DNA of 64,000 bases from Nocardiopsis_B sediminis (GCF_042650565.1 NZ_JBHSBH010000006.1:62001-126000), one strand, 5' to 3'; shown: positions 16,795 through 25,826, counted from the stretch's first letter. Translations and numbers: made by a program. The notes: generated by a model from the letters alone, not told the origin.

Positions 16795-17631
16795 ATGTCA
16801 CGGACATATACGACGACGTTCGCCGCGGTGGTCGCGGCCGGCTTCTTCACCGTTGCGCCGATCGCCTCCGCCGACACCACTTCGAGTGGGAACGGCTCTC
16901 TCGGGGGCGGCAATCAGGCCGTTGTCGACGGCGACATCCCCGTCAACCTGTGCGGGAACGCGGTGGCGCTGCTCGGGAACTCCGGCGCGCAGTGCTCCGG
17001 CTCCGGAGCGGCGGTCGCCGAGGGCAAGGACCACCACGAGGGCTCCTCCGACGACTCGACTTCTACCAGCGGGAACGGCTCCCTGCTGGGCGGCAATCAG
17101 CTGGACGCCGACGCCGATGTCCCGGTGAACGCGTGCGGCAACGCGGTGTCGGTGCTCGGGAACTCCGGCGCCGACTGCGAGGGCACCGACGCCGTGGTCG
17201 GTGAGGGGCCGGGCTCCGGCCATGGAGACGGACACGGAGACGGCCACGGCCACGAGGACGGCCACGGCTCGGAGGGCTCGGGCGGCGGTGACGACGAGCC
17301 CGGGCGCGAGCCGGAGGGCGCCGCGGGCGACGGCAACGGGCCGGGCGGCGCCGAGGGTTCGGGCGGCGGCTCCGAGGGCCAGGGCAGCGAGGAAGAGGAA
17401 GAGGGAACCCCAGATGACCACGGTGCCGCATCCCCGGCCACCCCGTCCGGTGGGCACGCCGCCCCGCCCGGGACCGGTTCCGAGGCCGCGATGACCCCCG
17501 CCGGGGGCACGGAGCTCCCCGCGACCGGAAGCGGCCTGGTCCCGTTCGTCGCCGCAGCGGTGGGGGCCGTCGCCGTCGGCGCCGCGGCCCTCCTGCTCGG
17601 CCGGCGCCGGGGCGCGCGCTCCCGGCGCTGA
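16795..17631 (+). CDS. Long chaplin: two chaplin domains, sortase signal LPATG
   Basis: Chaplins are secreted amyloid-forming surfactants that coat aerial hyphae. This 278-residue protein has a signal peptide (FAAVVAAGFFTVAPIASA) and two chaplin domains, at about residues 29-68 (SGNGSLGGGNQAVVDGDIPV then NLCGNAVALLGNSGAQC) and 88-128 (NACGNAVSVLGNSGADC), each with the cysteine pair. A flexible acidic, Gly/His-rich linker includes tandem HGDGHGDGHGHEDGHG. The C-terminus has LPATG at 241-245, a membrane helix and a basic tail, so a sortase should attach it to peptidoglycan like Streptomyces ChpA-C. ATG has GAGGAA upstream. A long hairpin follows the stop. The His-rich linker could bind metal, which is speculative. 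Confidence 0.95.
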   Translation: MSRTYTTTFAAVVAAGFFTVAPIASADTTSSGNGSLGGGNQAVVDGDIPVNLCGNAVALLGNSGAQCSGSGAAVAEGKDHHEGSSDDSTSTSGNGSLLGGNQLDADADVPVNACGNAVSVLGNSGADCEGTDAVVGEGPGSGHGDGHGDGHGHEDGHGSEGSGGGDDEPGREPEGAAGDGNGPGGAEGSGGGSEGQGSEEEEEGTPDDHGAASPATPSGGHAAPPGTGSEAAMTPAGGTELPATGSGLVPFVAAAVGAVAVGAAALLLGRRRGARSRR

Positions 17632-17943
17632 CGGACATCGGCTTCCCCGGTCCCCGCGACCGGGGGGCTGACGCGAGTCCCGCGACGCGGCCACGATCGC
17701 GGGGTTCACGTCAGCCTCCGCTCATCCGGAGCGGAGCTGAAACAGGGCGTGCACCCACTCGTCAGCGAGCCACGCGCGAGGCGTTGCGCGCCCCCGTCCG
17801 GCCCGGTTCCGCACCCGCCAGGTGCGGTCGAACGGACGGCCAGGGCCAATGGGCAGCCGTGTCCCTCCCAGGGGCAAGGGCCTCCGCGGCCTCGCACGAC
17901 TCCATCTCATCCACACGTTGATCCGTTTCGAAGGGACTTCCAC
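17632..17943. other. 312-bp intergenic region between two chaplin genes
   Basis: It holds a small hairpin (CCCCGGTC 17645-17652 with GACCGGGG 17658-17665), then the long hairpin annotated separately. About 220 further bases to the next chaplin start presumably carry that gene's promoter. I see no convincing -10/-35 boxes and no reading frame with a ribosome site. Confidence 0.6.
17663..17719 (+). terminator. Long hairpin, probable terminator of the long chaplin
   Basis: The arms 17663-17685 and 17697-17719 pair over 23 positions with three G-U wobbles and one mismatch around an 11-base loop. Position after the chaplin stop fits termination, although no T-run follows. It is unusually long for a simple terminator. 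Confidence 0.6.
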
Positions 17944-19425
17944 ATGCCTACGTGGGTCCGAACCTCCGCCAGGGCCGCGTTGCTCACAGCCGGCTTCGTC
18001 GCCCTGGGCGCGGGGGTCTCCTACGCCGACACCACCAGCACATCGGGCAACGGCTCGCTGCTCGGCGGCAACCAGCTGGTCGCCGACCTGGACGTGCCCA
18101 TCAACGCCGCGGGCAACGCCATCGGCGTGCTCGGCAGCGCCGGGGCGGACGCCGACCACAGCGGCGCCCTGGTCGCCGAGGACGACGAGGACGTCTCCAC
18201 CTCGGGCAACGGCTCCGCGCTCGGGGGCAACCAGGCCGTGATCGACGGCGACGTCCCCGTCAACATCGCGGGCAACGCCATCGCCGTGCTGGGCAACGCC
18301 GGCGCCGCTGCCGCCGGTACCGGGGCTGCGGTCATCGAGGGCGAGGAGGGGCACCACCACGGGCACGGCCCCGAGCGCGAGCACGACCGGGCGCCGGCGG
18401 GCCCCGAGCGCGAGCACCAGCTGAGCGACGCCGACGTCCTCACCAAGGTCGACGAGTTGCGGGCGACCACGGAGTACGCGGTCGGCGAGCTTGCGCCAAA
18501 GCCCCCGGTGTTCCAGGGCGGCACCTACGTCCAGCACACGGCCGCTCCCGAGTCGCCCGGCCCCGACCTGTCCTCGCTGACGGGGGCCGCGAGCGGCCTC
18601 GCCCGTCCGTTGCAGGTCGACACCGGCGAGCTCCAGGCCGGGCCGCCCCTGCGGCAGTCGGCGCCCGTCGAGCACCAGGCCGCCGAGGTCGTCCACCAGT
18701 CGGGGCACGGCGACGACGATGACGAGGTCTCCACGAGCGGCAACGCGTCGCTGCTGGGCGGCAATCAGGCCGTGATCGACGCCGAGGTCCCCGTGAACCT
18801 GGCGGGCAACGCCATCGGGGCGATCGCGGGCAACGCGGGCGCGAGCGCCGACCACACCACGGCCCTCGTGGCCGAGGACGGCGAGGACGTCAGCACCACC
18901 GGCAACGCGTCGCTGCTGGGCGGCAACCAGCTGGTCGCCGACCTGGACGTGCCCATCAACGCCGTGGGCAACGCCATCGCGGTGCTGGGCAACGCCGGCG
19001 CAGCGGGCACTGACAGCGGCGCCGCGGTCATCGAGCACCAGCGCGCGGAGAACGGCCCGGCCCAGAGCAACAGCAACGGCGACAGGGTCGAGCACAGCGC
19101 CGCCGAGGAGCCCGGCACCGAGGGCGGGCAGGCCGAGCTGCCGCAGCCCTCGACGGGGGCGGACAGCGTGCTGCCGCTGTCGGCCGAGCAGCCCCCGGCG
19201 CAGGGGACGGGGTCCCAGCCGACGGGCACCAACGAGCTGGGGCTGCCGGAGGTGGCGCTGGAGGACGTGCCGGTGGTGCGGACGCTGCCCGCCCCGGAGC
19301 CTGAGGCGGTGGCCCAGAGTTCGGAGCGGCTCGCGGGCGAGCTGGCCGGGCTGGCCGACGCAACCGAGGGCCAGAGCGGCACCGACCCGCTCAACTCGGT
19401 CACGGGCGCCCTGGGCTTGAACTAG
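17944..19425 (+). CDS. Four-domain chaplin-like secreted protein lacking cysteines
   Basis: This 493-residue secreted protein has a signal peptide (ARAALLTAGFVALGAGVSYA) and four chaplin-type domains at about residues 29-68, 84-123, 262-301 and 316-355. Each carries S/TxGNxSxLGGNQ, but the cysteines are replaced: PINAAGNAIGVLGSAGADA and PVNIAGNAIAVLGNAGAAA instead of CGN...C. The domains come in two pairs separated by a charged linker with HHHGHGPEREHDRAPAGPER. The last 130 residues are acidic and low-complexity, with no LPxTG-type signal and no terminal membrane helix, so the protein should be released or held noncovalently. ATG has AAGGGA upstream. Without Cys pairs it cannot form the disulphide described for chaplins, so its assembly must differ. 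No clear operon partner. Confidence 0.88.
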   Translation: MPTWVRTSARAALLTAGFVALGAGVSYADTTSTSGNGSLLGGNQLVADLDVPINAAGNAIGVLGSAGADADHSGALVAEDDEDVSTSGNGSALGGNQAVIDGDVPVNIAGNAIAVLGNAGAAAAGTGAAVIEGEEGHHHGHGPEREHDRAPAGPEREHQLSDADVLTKVDELRATTEYAVGELAPKPPVFQGGTYVQHTAAPESPGPDLSSLTGAASGLARPLQVDTGELQAGPPLRQSAPVEHQAAEVVHQSGHGDDDDEVSTSGNASLLGGNQAVIDAEVPVNLAGNAIGAIAGNAGASADHTTALVAEDGEDVSTTGNASLLGGNQLVADLDVPINAVGNAIAVLGNAGAAGTDSGAAVIEHQRAENGPAQSNSNGDRVEHSAAEEPGTEGGQAELPQPSTGADSVLPLSAEQPPAQGTGSQPTGTNELGLPEVALEDVPVVRTLPAPEPEAVAQSSERLAGELAGLADATEGQSGTDPLNSVTGALGLN

Positions 19426-19600
19426 GCCGCACGATTTCCACGGCGATCCGGGAGGGCGCGCGGACCGTGCTGGTCACACGGTCTGCGGGGTCCCCGCGGG
19501 TCACCTGGATAACGCAGTGCCGCCGGGCTCCTTCGGGGCGCCGGATGGGCACGGCGGAGTGAGAACCGGTGCACGGCGCAGCCGGCCCGTCTCCCCAATT

Positions 19601-19620
19601 GCAACGGTCGTGGTGGACTC
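19601..19620. repeat. Direct repeat copy 1 (20 bp exact)
   Basis: GCAACGGTCGTGGTGGACTC recurs exactly at 19783-19802. Both copies are preceded, 20-35 bases earlier, by CCGGTGCAC, so this is the conserved part of a longer degenerate duplication. Confidence 0.8.
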
Positions 19621-19782
19621 TCGACGGGGTGATGGGCGCGGCGGCCGCGCCGCCGGATGCAGGATCGAGCAGTAACGGAAGTACGGCAGTACCGGCAGGG
19701 ACCGGCGGCGCGCAGGCGCCGCCGGCCGAGGAGCACGAGAAGCAGGTACCGGCACACGGCCGGTGCACCCGCTTCCCCGCAG

Positions 19783-19802
19783 GCAACGGTCGTGGTGGAC
19801 TC
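19783..19802. repeat. Direct repeat copy 2 (20 bp exact)
   Basis: Exact second copy of the repeat at 19601-19620, offset by 182 bases, just upstream of the strong hairpin at 19843. Function unknown. Confidence 0.8.
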
Positions 19803-19842
19803 AGCGCGGGGCGGCGGACGTGACGACCGTGGCGCCGACACA

Positions 19843-19877
19843 GCGGGTCCCCCCGGGAATGTCCCGGGGGGACCCGC
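19843..19877. terminator. Perfect 16-bp hairpin, probable bidirectional terminator
   Basis: GCGGGTCCCCCCGGGA and its exact complement flank a three-base loop (ATG). It lies between the rightward chaplin gene and the leftward DUF5703 gene, where it could stop transcription from both sides. No U-tract follows, as is common in high-GC actinomycetes. Confidence 0.75.
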
Positions 19878-19955
19878 CGCTTACTGTCAGGGGCGGGCGG
19901 AGCGCGCCCGCCGGTCGGAGTGGCGACGACCCGGCACGGTGGTATGTGTCGGAAA

Positions 19956-20141
19956 TCACATTAGACGGAGTTGGCGGATGATCTTCCGGCGCAGTGTGAT
20001 GAGCCGGGTGCCATCCGGGTAGAGCCGCACACGGGCGAGCTCCCATCTCCCGTACTCGGCGTGTTCGGTCAGGGCCTGGCGGGCGGTGCCGCGTGAGGTG
20101 CCTCGCGGAAGCCGCAGCTCCCGGTATTCGTACTCGAGCAT
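19956..20141 (-). CDS. DUF5703 family protein
   Basis: This small 61-residue protein matches the actinobacterial DUF5703 family as I recall it: MLEYEYRELRLPRGTSRGTA, then LTEHAEYGRWELARVRLYPD, and the basic end TLRRKIIRQLRLM. The function of the family is unknown; the size and charge suggest a soluble protein. I start at ATG 20141 because family members begin at this EYEYRE segment. The frame is open to 20216, but the extra residues look non-homologous. It is divergent from topA. Confidence 0.75.
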   Translation of the reverse strand: MLEYEYRELRLPRGTSRGTARQALTEHAEYGRWELARVRLYPDGTRLITLRRKIIRQLRLM

Positions 20142-20383
20142 TGCGCTTATTCTGCGACTGCCGACGGGGTTCGTGCCATAGCGTTCATACAGGTGGGTTA
20201 CCAGCGTGACGCACACGGGGAAACATCATGGGTCCCCCTCGGGGCTGTCCGACCATTTCGATCACGCCGCTCGGGAAGCGAACGCCGAAGTCGTCGGTTA
20301 CCGTCAGTTGCTGGGGGACCGATGGGCTCGCGGTCCGGTAGATCGTCGCAGAGACAGCGCAAGGCTAGATGTAGGGGAAGAGC

Positions 20384-23215
20384 GTGCCACCCAAGAAGGG
20401 CAGCGCCGGCGAGAACGGCTCGAAGGAAACGGGACACAACGGCGGCGGCAACCGCCTGGTGATCGTCGAGTCGCCCGCCAAGGCCAAGACCATCGCCGGC
20501 TACCTCGGCCGGGGATACGTCGTGGAGTCCAGCATCGGCCACATCCGTGACCTGCCCAACAAGGCCGCGGAGATCCCGGCCCGCTATAAAGGCGAACCCT
20601 GGGCGCGGCTGGGCGTCAACGTCGACAACGCCTTCGAGCCGCTCTATGTCGTCAACTCCGACAAGAAGGCGCACGTCAAGAAGCTCAAGGAGCTGATGGC
20701 CGACGCCGACGAGCTCTACCTCGCCACAGATGAGGACCGCGAGGGCGAGGCCATCGCCTGGCACCTGCGCGAGGAGCTCAACCCGAAGATCCCGGTCAAG
20801 CGCATGGTGTTCAACGAGATCACCAAGGACGCCATCCGGCGCGCCGCCGAGAACACCCGCGACCTCAACCTGCCCTTGGTCAACGCCCAGGAGACCCGCC
20901 GGATCCTCGACCGCCTCTACGGCTACGAAGTGTCCCCGGTGCTGTGGAAGAAGGTCATGCCGAAGCTCTCGGCGGGCCGCGTGCAGTCCGTCGCCACCCG
21001 GCTGGTCGTCGAGCGCGAGCGGGAGCGCATCGCGTTCACCCCGGCCGAGTACTGGGGCCTCAAGGCCGTGTTCGACGCCATGGGCGGCGCCCCGGCCGAG
21101 GACCCCTCCACGTTCGTCGCGCACCTGGTGTCGGTCGACGGCGCCCGCGTGGCCGTGGGCCGCGACTTCACCGCCCAGGGCGTGCTGCGCTCCGCCGAGG
21201 GCATGCTGCACCTCGACGAGACCGCCGCCCGTTCCCTGGCCGCCCGCCTGGAGGGCGCCGACTATGCGGTGCGGTCGGTCGAGCGCAAGCCCTACAAGCG
21301 CTCGCCCTACGCCCCGTTCCGCACCACCACCCTCCAGCAGGAGGCGTCGCGCAAGCTCAACCTGTCGGCGAAGCAGACCATGCAGGTGGCGCAGCGGCTC
21401 TATGAGAACGGCTACATCACCTACATGCGCACCGACAGCACCACGCTGTCGGACAGCGCCGTCGCCGCCGCCCGCGACCAGGCGGCCCGCCTGTACGGCG
21501 CCGACCACGTGCCCGCCAAGCCGCGCGTCTACGCCAGCAAGGTGAAGAACGCGCAGGAGGCCCACGAGGCGATCCGCCCCGCCGGCGACTCCTTCCGCAC
21601 CCCCGCCGAGACCGGCCTGAGCGGCGCGGAGTTCCGGCTCTACGAACTGATCTGGAAGCGCACCGTCGCCTCCCAGATGAAGGACGCCGTGGGCGAGTCC
21701 GTCACGGTGAAGGTCGCCGGCACCTCCAGCACGGGGGAGCTGGCCGAGTTCACCGCCACGGGCAAGATCATCACCTTCCACGGGTTCCTCAAGGCCTACG
21801 TCGAGGGCGCCGACGACCCCAACGCCGAGCTCGACGACCGCGAGCGGCGGCTGCCGCCGGTCGACGAGGGCGACCCGCTCAAGGCCGAGCAGCTCGAAGC
21901 CGAGGGCCACAGCACCCGTCCGCCGGCGCGCTACACCGAGGCGAGCCTGGTCAAGGAGCTGGAGGACCGCGAGATCGGCCGGCCCTCCACCTACGCGTCG
22001 ATCATCGGCACCATCCTCGACCGCGGCTACGTGTTCAAGAAGGGCTCGGCGCTGGTGCCGTCCTTCCTGGCGTTCGCCGTGGTGCAGCTGCTGGAGCGGC
22101 ACTTCGGCAACCTGGTCGACTACGACTTCACCGCGCGCATGGAGGACATGCTCGACGACATCGCGCGCGGCGAGACCGAGAGCGTGCCGTGGCTGCGGCG
22201 GTTCTACTTCGGCTCCGGCGGCGAGACCGGCCTCAAGGAGCTGGTCGGCGACCAGCTCGGCGAGATCGACCCCAAGGAGGTCAGCTCCTTCCCGCTGCCC
22301 GGCACCGACATCATGATCCGGGTCGGCCGCTACGGGCCCTACATGGAGCGCGACGGACAGCGGGTGAACGTCCCCGAGGACCTCGCCCCCGACGAGCTGA
22401 CCGAGGAGAAGGCCGAGGAGCTGTTCGCCCAGCCCAGCGGCGACCGCGAGCTGGGCACCGACCCCGCCACCGGGCGGCCCGTCGTGGCCCGCAACGGCCG
22501 CTTCGGCCCCTACGTCACCGAGGTCCTGGAGGAGCCCGCCGCCGACTCCGAGGCCAAGCCCAAGGCGAAGTCGAAGGCGGCGGTGAAGCCGCGCACGGCG
22601 TCGCTGCTGAAGTCGATGTCCCTCGACACCATCACCCTCGACGACGCGCTGCGGCTGCTGTCGCTGCCGCGGGTGGTCGGCGAGATCGACGACGAGCCGG
22701 TCACTGCGCAGAACGGCCGGTTCGGGCCGTACCTGAAGAAGGGCACCGACAGCCGCTCGCTGGAGACCGAGGAGCAGATGTTCACGGTCACCATCGACGA
22801 GGCCAAGGAGATCTTCGCCAAGCCCAAGCAGCGGGGGCGCCGCGCCGCGGCCTCGGCCCCGCTGCGCGAGCTGGGCAAGGACGCCGCCACCGGCAGCCCG
22901 ATGGTCATCAAGGACGGCAGGTTCGGCCCCTACGTGACCGACGGCGAGACCAACGCCTCACTGCGCAAGGGCGACGACGTCGAGTCGATCACCGATGAGC
23001 GCGCCTCGGAGCTGCTGGCCGAGCGCCGGGCCAAGGCGCCCGCCAAGAAGACCGCCGCGAAGAAGGCGCCGGCCAAGAAGCCGGCCGCCAAGAAGTCCAC
23101 GGCGAAGTCCGGCACGTCCGCGTCCGGCACGGCGAAGTCCGGCACCACCAAGGCGAGCGGGACGAGAAGGACCGCCGCCTCCCGGGCGGCCAAGGACGGC
23201 ACCCCGAAGTCCTAG
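20384..23215 (+). CDS. topA: DNA topoisomerase I
   Basis: This 943-residue type IA topoisomerase relaxes negative supercoils. The TOPRIM domain opens with RLVIVESPAKAKTIAGYLG and carries the acidic triad in ATDEDREGEAIAWH. The catalytic tyrosine is in YITYMRTDSTTLS (Tyr347). The C-terminal half has repeated 'GRFGPYV/L' Topo-C modules in place of the zinc ribbons of enteric enzymes, and a Lys/Ala-rich tail (AKKTAAKKAPAKKPAAKK) typical of actinobacterial TopA, which helps processivity and DNA binding. Start GTG has AGGGGAAG. A GC-rich hairpin follows the stop. Together with the adjacent kinase and holB genes it forms a conserved actinobacterial block. Confidence 0.98.
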   Translation: MPPKKGSAGENGSKETGHNGGGNRLVIVESPAKAKTIAGYLGRGYVVESSIGHIRDLPNKAAEIPARYKGEPWARLGVNVDNAFEPLYVVNSDKKAHVKKLKELMADADELYLATDEDREGEAIAWHLREELNPKIPVKRMVFNEITKDAIRRAAENTRDLNLPLVNAQETRRILDRLYGYEVSPVLWKKVMPKLSAGRVQSVATRLVVERERERIAFTPAEYWGLKAVFDAMGGAPAEDPSTFVAHLVSVDGARVAVGRDFTAQGVLRSAEGMLHLDETAARSLAARLEGADYAVRSVERKPYKRSPYAPFRTTTLQQEASRKLNLSAKQTMQVAQRLYENGYITYMRTDSTTLSDSAVAAARDQAARLYGADHVPAKPRVYASKVKNAQEAHEAIRPAGDSFRTPAETGLSGAEFRLYELIWKRTVASQMKDAVGESVTVKVAGTSSTGELAEFTATGKIITFHGFLKAYVEGADDPNAELDDRERRLPPVDEGDPLKAEQLEAEGHSTRPPARYTEASLVKELEDREIGRPSTYASIIGTILDRGYVFKKGSALVPSFLAFAVVQLLERHFGNLVDYDFTARMEDMLDDIARGETESVPWLRRFYFGSGGETGLKELVGDQLGEIDPKEVSSFPLPGTDIMIRVGRYGPYMERDGQRVNVPEDLAPDELTEEKAEELFAQPSGDRELGTDPATGRPVVARNGRFGPYVTEVLEEPAADSEAKPKAKSKAAVKPRTASLLKSMSLDTITLDDALRLLSLPRVVGEIDDEPVTAQNGRFGPYLKKGTDSRSLETEEQMFTVTIDEAKEIFAKPKQRGRRAAASAPLRELGKDAATGSPMVIKDGRFGPYVTDGETNASLRKGDDVESITDERASELLAERRAKAPAKKTAAKKAPAKKPAAKKSTAKSGTSASGTAKSGTTKASGTRRTAASRAAKDGTPKS

Positions 23216-23226
23216 CGCTGCCCCCA

Positions 23227-23258
23227 GGGCACCGGCCGCCGCCCGCGGCCCGGTGCCC
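23227..23258 (+). terminator. Hairpin terminator after topA
   Basis: GGGCACCGGCCGC and GCGGCCCGGTGCCC pair over 13 positions with one bulged base around a five-base loop, 12 bases after the topA stop. Confidence 0.65.
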
Positions 23259-23540
23259 GCCGGTCCGCCGGGCCGTCGGCCGGCGGGGGAGAGGCAGGGG
23301 TGGCGCTATCGTCCGCCCGGCAGTACAGTGCCGCGGACACACCATCCGCGGGCGCGGCGGTCGCCGCCTCTCTCGAACCGGGGTGACCCTGCCCCGATGC
23401 GCCGCGGATCACCCCTGTTCCATCCCGGTGGCGGCCCCCGAGCCCCGCCCGGGACCATCCCCTCCGCCGAGTGACGCCCCCCGTCCCGCAACCCCCGTCC
23501 GTACGCCGTCCTAGACCGGAACCGTCGATAACCTTTCGCT

Positions 23541-25826
23541 ATGAGCAGATCTGCACCCCTTGGAGCGCCGGGCGAGGCGCGCAGTGTCCTTGCGAACAGG
23601 CCGTTCCGCCGCCTGTGGATCTCGCTGTCGCTGTCCAGCCTCGGCGACTGGCTCAGCCTGCTGGCCATGATGTCGCTGGCCGTGATCCTCACGCAGGGCT
23701 CCGCCCCGCTGGTCCAGTACTTCGCCGTCAGCGGCGTCGTCGCCCTCAAGCTCGCCCCCACGATCGTGCTCAGCCCCCTGGCGGGGCTGCTCGTCGACCG
23801 TGTCGACCGCCGGCTGACCATGGTCGTCGGCGACATCCTGCGCGGCGCCCTCTATATCTCCATCCCGATCGTCGGCGACCTGTGGTGGCTGCTCGCCGCC
23901 ACCTTCCTGGCCGAGATCGTCGCCCTGTTCTGGACCCCGGCCAAGGACGCCACCGTCCCCGGCCTCGTGCCGAAGAAGCAGCTGGAAGAGGCCAACCGGC
24001 TCGGCCTGCTGACCACCTACGGCACCGCGCCGGTGGCGGCCGGGCTGTTCGCGGCGCTGGCGTCGGTCAGCTCCCTGCTCGGCGGGCTGATCCCGTCGAT
24101 GGGCGTGCCCGAGGCCGACATCGCCCTCTACATCAACGGCGTCACCTTCTTCATTGCGGCGGCCGTCGTCTGGGGGCTGCCGGTCCCCAAGCGCGAGGCC
24201 CGCGCCGGGGCGGCCCCGCCCGCGCCGCCGGCGCCGCAGCAGGTCCCCCAGGTCGACCCCAATGAGCGCACCGCGCCCATCCCCGACCCCAACGCCCGCA
24301 CGGCGGAGATCCCCGCCTCCGGCGACCCGATCGCCGCCACCGTCGAGGCGCCGGCGCTGCCCGACCCGGTCGAGCAGGCCGCCGAGCAGGCCAGGGCCAA
24401 GGCCGCGGCCAAGGCGGAACGCGAGAAGAACCGCTTCCGGCCCGAGAACGTGTTCCGCACCATCTGGACGGATCGGCGCCACGCCGGGGCCACCCCCCTG
24501 ATGCGCGGGCTGTTCCTGGGCATGCTCGGTGTGTTCGCCGCGGGCGGCGCGGTGGTCGGCGTGGCGCGCGTGCTCGTCGAGCGCCTGGGCGCCGGCAACG
24601 CCGGGTTCGGCGTGCTGTTCTGCGCCGTCTTCGCCGGGATGGCCTTCGGCATGTTCATCGGCCAGCGGATCCTGCGCGACTTCAGCCGGCGCCGGCTGTT
24701 CGCACTGAGCATCGGCGTTTCGGGCCTGGCCCTGCTGCTCACCGGCCTCATCCCCAACCTGGTGATGGCGGCCGTGCTGACTTCCGTCGTCGGCGTGGGC
24801 GCCGGCATCGCCTGGGTGATCGGCCTGACCGTGATCGGCCACGAGGTCGAGGACGACCTCCGCGGCCGCGCCTTCGCGTTCCTGCACGCCGCCGCGCGCA
24901 TCGTGCTGCTGGTGTCGGCCGCGGTCGGCCCGCTGGTCGCGGGAGTGATCGGCGATCACCGGATCCAGGTGCGCGAACTCGGCTACGACTTCCTCGGCAC
25001 CGGCGCGGTGCTCATCATCACCGCGCTGCTGGTGCTGGTCGTGGCGTTCGTCTCCTACCGGCAGGTGGCGGAGGAGACCGAGGTCTCCTTGTTCACCGAG
25101 CTGGCCGCCGCCCTGCGCGGCGTCCCGGTGGCCGTGGAGAAGGACGAGGAGCGGCTTCCGGGCACCTTCATCGTCCTGGAGGGCGGCGAGGGCGCCGGTA
25201 AGTCCACCCAGGCCGGGCAGCTGTCGGTGTGGCTGCGCGACGAGGGCTTCGAGGTGGTCCCCACCCGTGAGCCGGGCTCGACCAAGCTCGGCATGCGGCT
25301 GCGCGCGCTCCTGCTCGACAAGGAGCACACGGGCATGTCGCCGCGGGCCGAGGCCCTGCTGTACGCGGCCGACCGGGCCGACCACGTCGGCGAGGTCATC
25401 CTGCCCGCGCTGCGGCGCGGCGCCATCGTCATCAGCGACCGCTACATCGACTCCACCCTCGCCTACCAGGGCGCCGGCCGCGAGCTCGACGCCGCCGAGA
25501 TCGAGCGGGTCAACGCCTGGGCCACCGACGGCCTCACGCCGCACCTGACCGTGCTGCTGGACCTCCCGCCGGACGAGGGCCTGGCCCGCCTGGGCGGGTC
25601 CACCGACCGCATCGAGTCGGAGTCCGCGGAGTTCCACGGCCGGGTGCGCAAGGGCTTCCGCGAGCTGGCCGAACGCGACCCCGGCCGCTACCTCGTGCTC
25701 GACGCCCGCGAGCCGCAGGAGCAGATCCTGCGCGAGATCCAGCGGCGGGTGCGCCCGCTGCTGCCCGACCCGGTCCCGCAGGACGCCGAGGCGATCACCG
25801 GGATGATGCCGATCATCAAGGACTGA
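23541..25826 (+). CDS. tmk: Bifunctional MFS-like membrane protein / dTMP kinase
   Basis: This is a 761-residue fusion. Residues 1-520 form an MFS-type membrane domain (NRPFRRLWISLSLSSLGDWL; about 12 helices with a long charged, Pro-rich loop at about 215-305). Residues 541-740 are a complete thymidylate kinase: P-loop LEGGEGAGKST at about 547-557, TREPGSTKLG, and DRYIDSTLAYQGAGREL for the DR(Y/F)-S-AYQG motif. The kinase makes dTDP from dTMP for DNA synthesis. The same fusion occurs in other actinomycetes next to topA, so this is not an assembly artefact. What the membrane part transports is unknown, and it may only tether the kinase. A 16-bp terminator with a T-run follows. Confidence 0.95.
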   Translation: MSRSAPLGAPGEARSVLANRPFRRLWISLSLSSLGDWLSLLAMMSLAVILTQGSAPLVQYFAVSGVVALKLAPTIVLSPLAGLLVDRVDRRLTMVVGDILRGALYISIPIVGDLWWLLAATFLAEIVALFWTPAKDATVPGLVPKKQLEEANRLGLLTTYGTAPVAAGLFAALASVSSLLGGLIPSMGVPEADIALYINGVTFFIAAAVVWGLPVPKREARAGAAPPAPPAPQQVPQVDPNERTAPIPDPNARTAEIPASGDPIAATVEAPALPDPVEQAAEQARAKAAAKAEREKNRFRPENVFRTIWTDRRHAGATPLMRGLFLGMLGVFAAGGAVVGVARVLVERLGAGNAGFGVLFCAVFAGMAFGMFIGQRILRDFSRRRLFALSIGVSGLALLLTGLIPNLVMAAVLTSVVGVGAGIAWVIGLTVIGHEVEDDLRGRAFAFLHAAARIVLLVSAAVGPLVAGVIGDHRIQVRELGYDFLGTGAVLIITALLVLVVAFVSYRQVAEETEVSLFTELAAALRGVPVAVEKDEERLPGTFIVLEGGEGAGKSTQAGQLSVWLRDEGFEVVPTREPGSTKLGMRLRALLLDKEHTGMSPRAEALLYAADRADHVGEVILPALRRGAIVISDRYIDSTLAYQGAGRELDAAEIERVNAWATDGLTPHLTVLLDLPPDEGLARLGGSTDRIESESAEFHGRVRKGFRELAERDPGRYLVLDAREPQEQILREIQRRVRPLLPDPVPQDAEAITGMMPIIKD

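Larger units (their letters stand above)
19426..19955. other. 530-bp intergenic region between the chaplin cluster and DUF5703
   Basis: I see no gene. It contains a short hairpin close to the chaplin stop (GACCGTG 19463-19469 with CACGGTC 19477-19483), an exact 20-bp direct repeat and a perfect 16-bp stem, annotated separately. Open frames through it lack ribosome sites and have atypical composition. Confidence 0.6.

Noticed and set aside
19422..19841. Leftward frame containing the repeated peptide ESTTTVA
   Set aside because: The peptide repeat is just the 20-bp DNA repeat in translation; no ribosome site and unlikely Arg/Pro composition.
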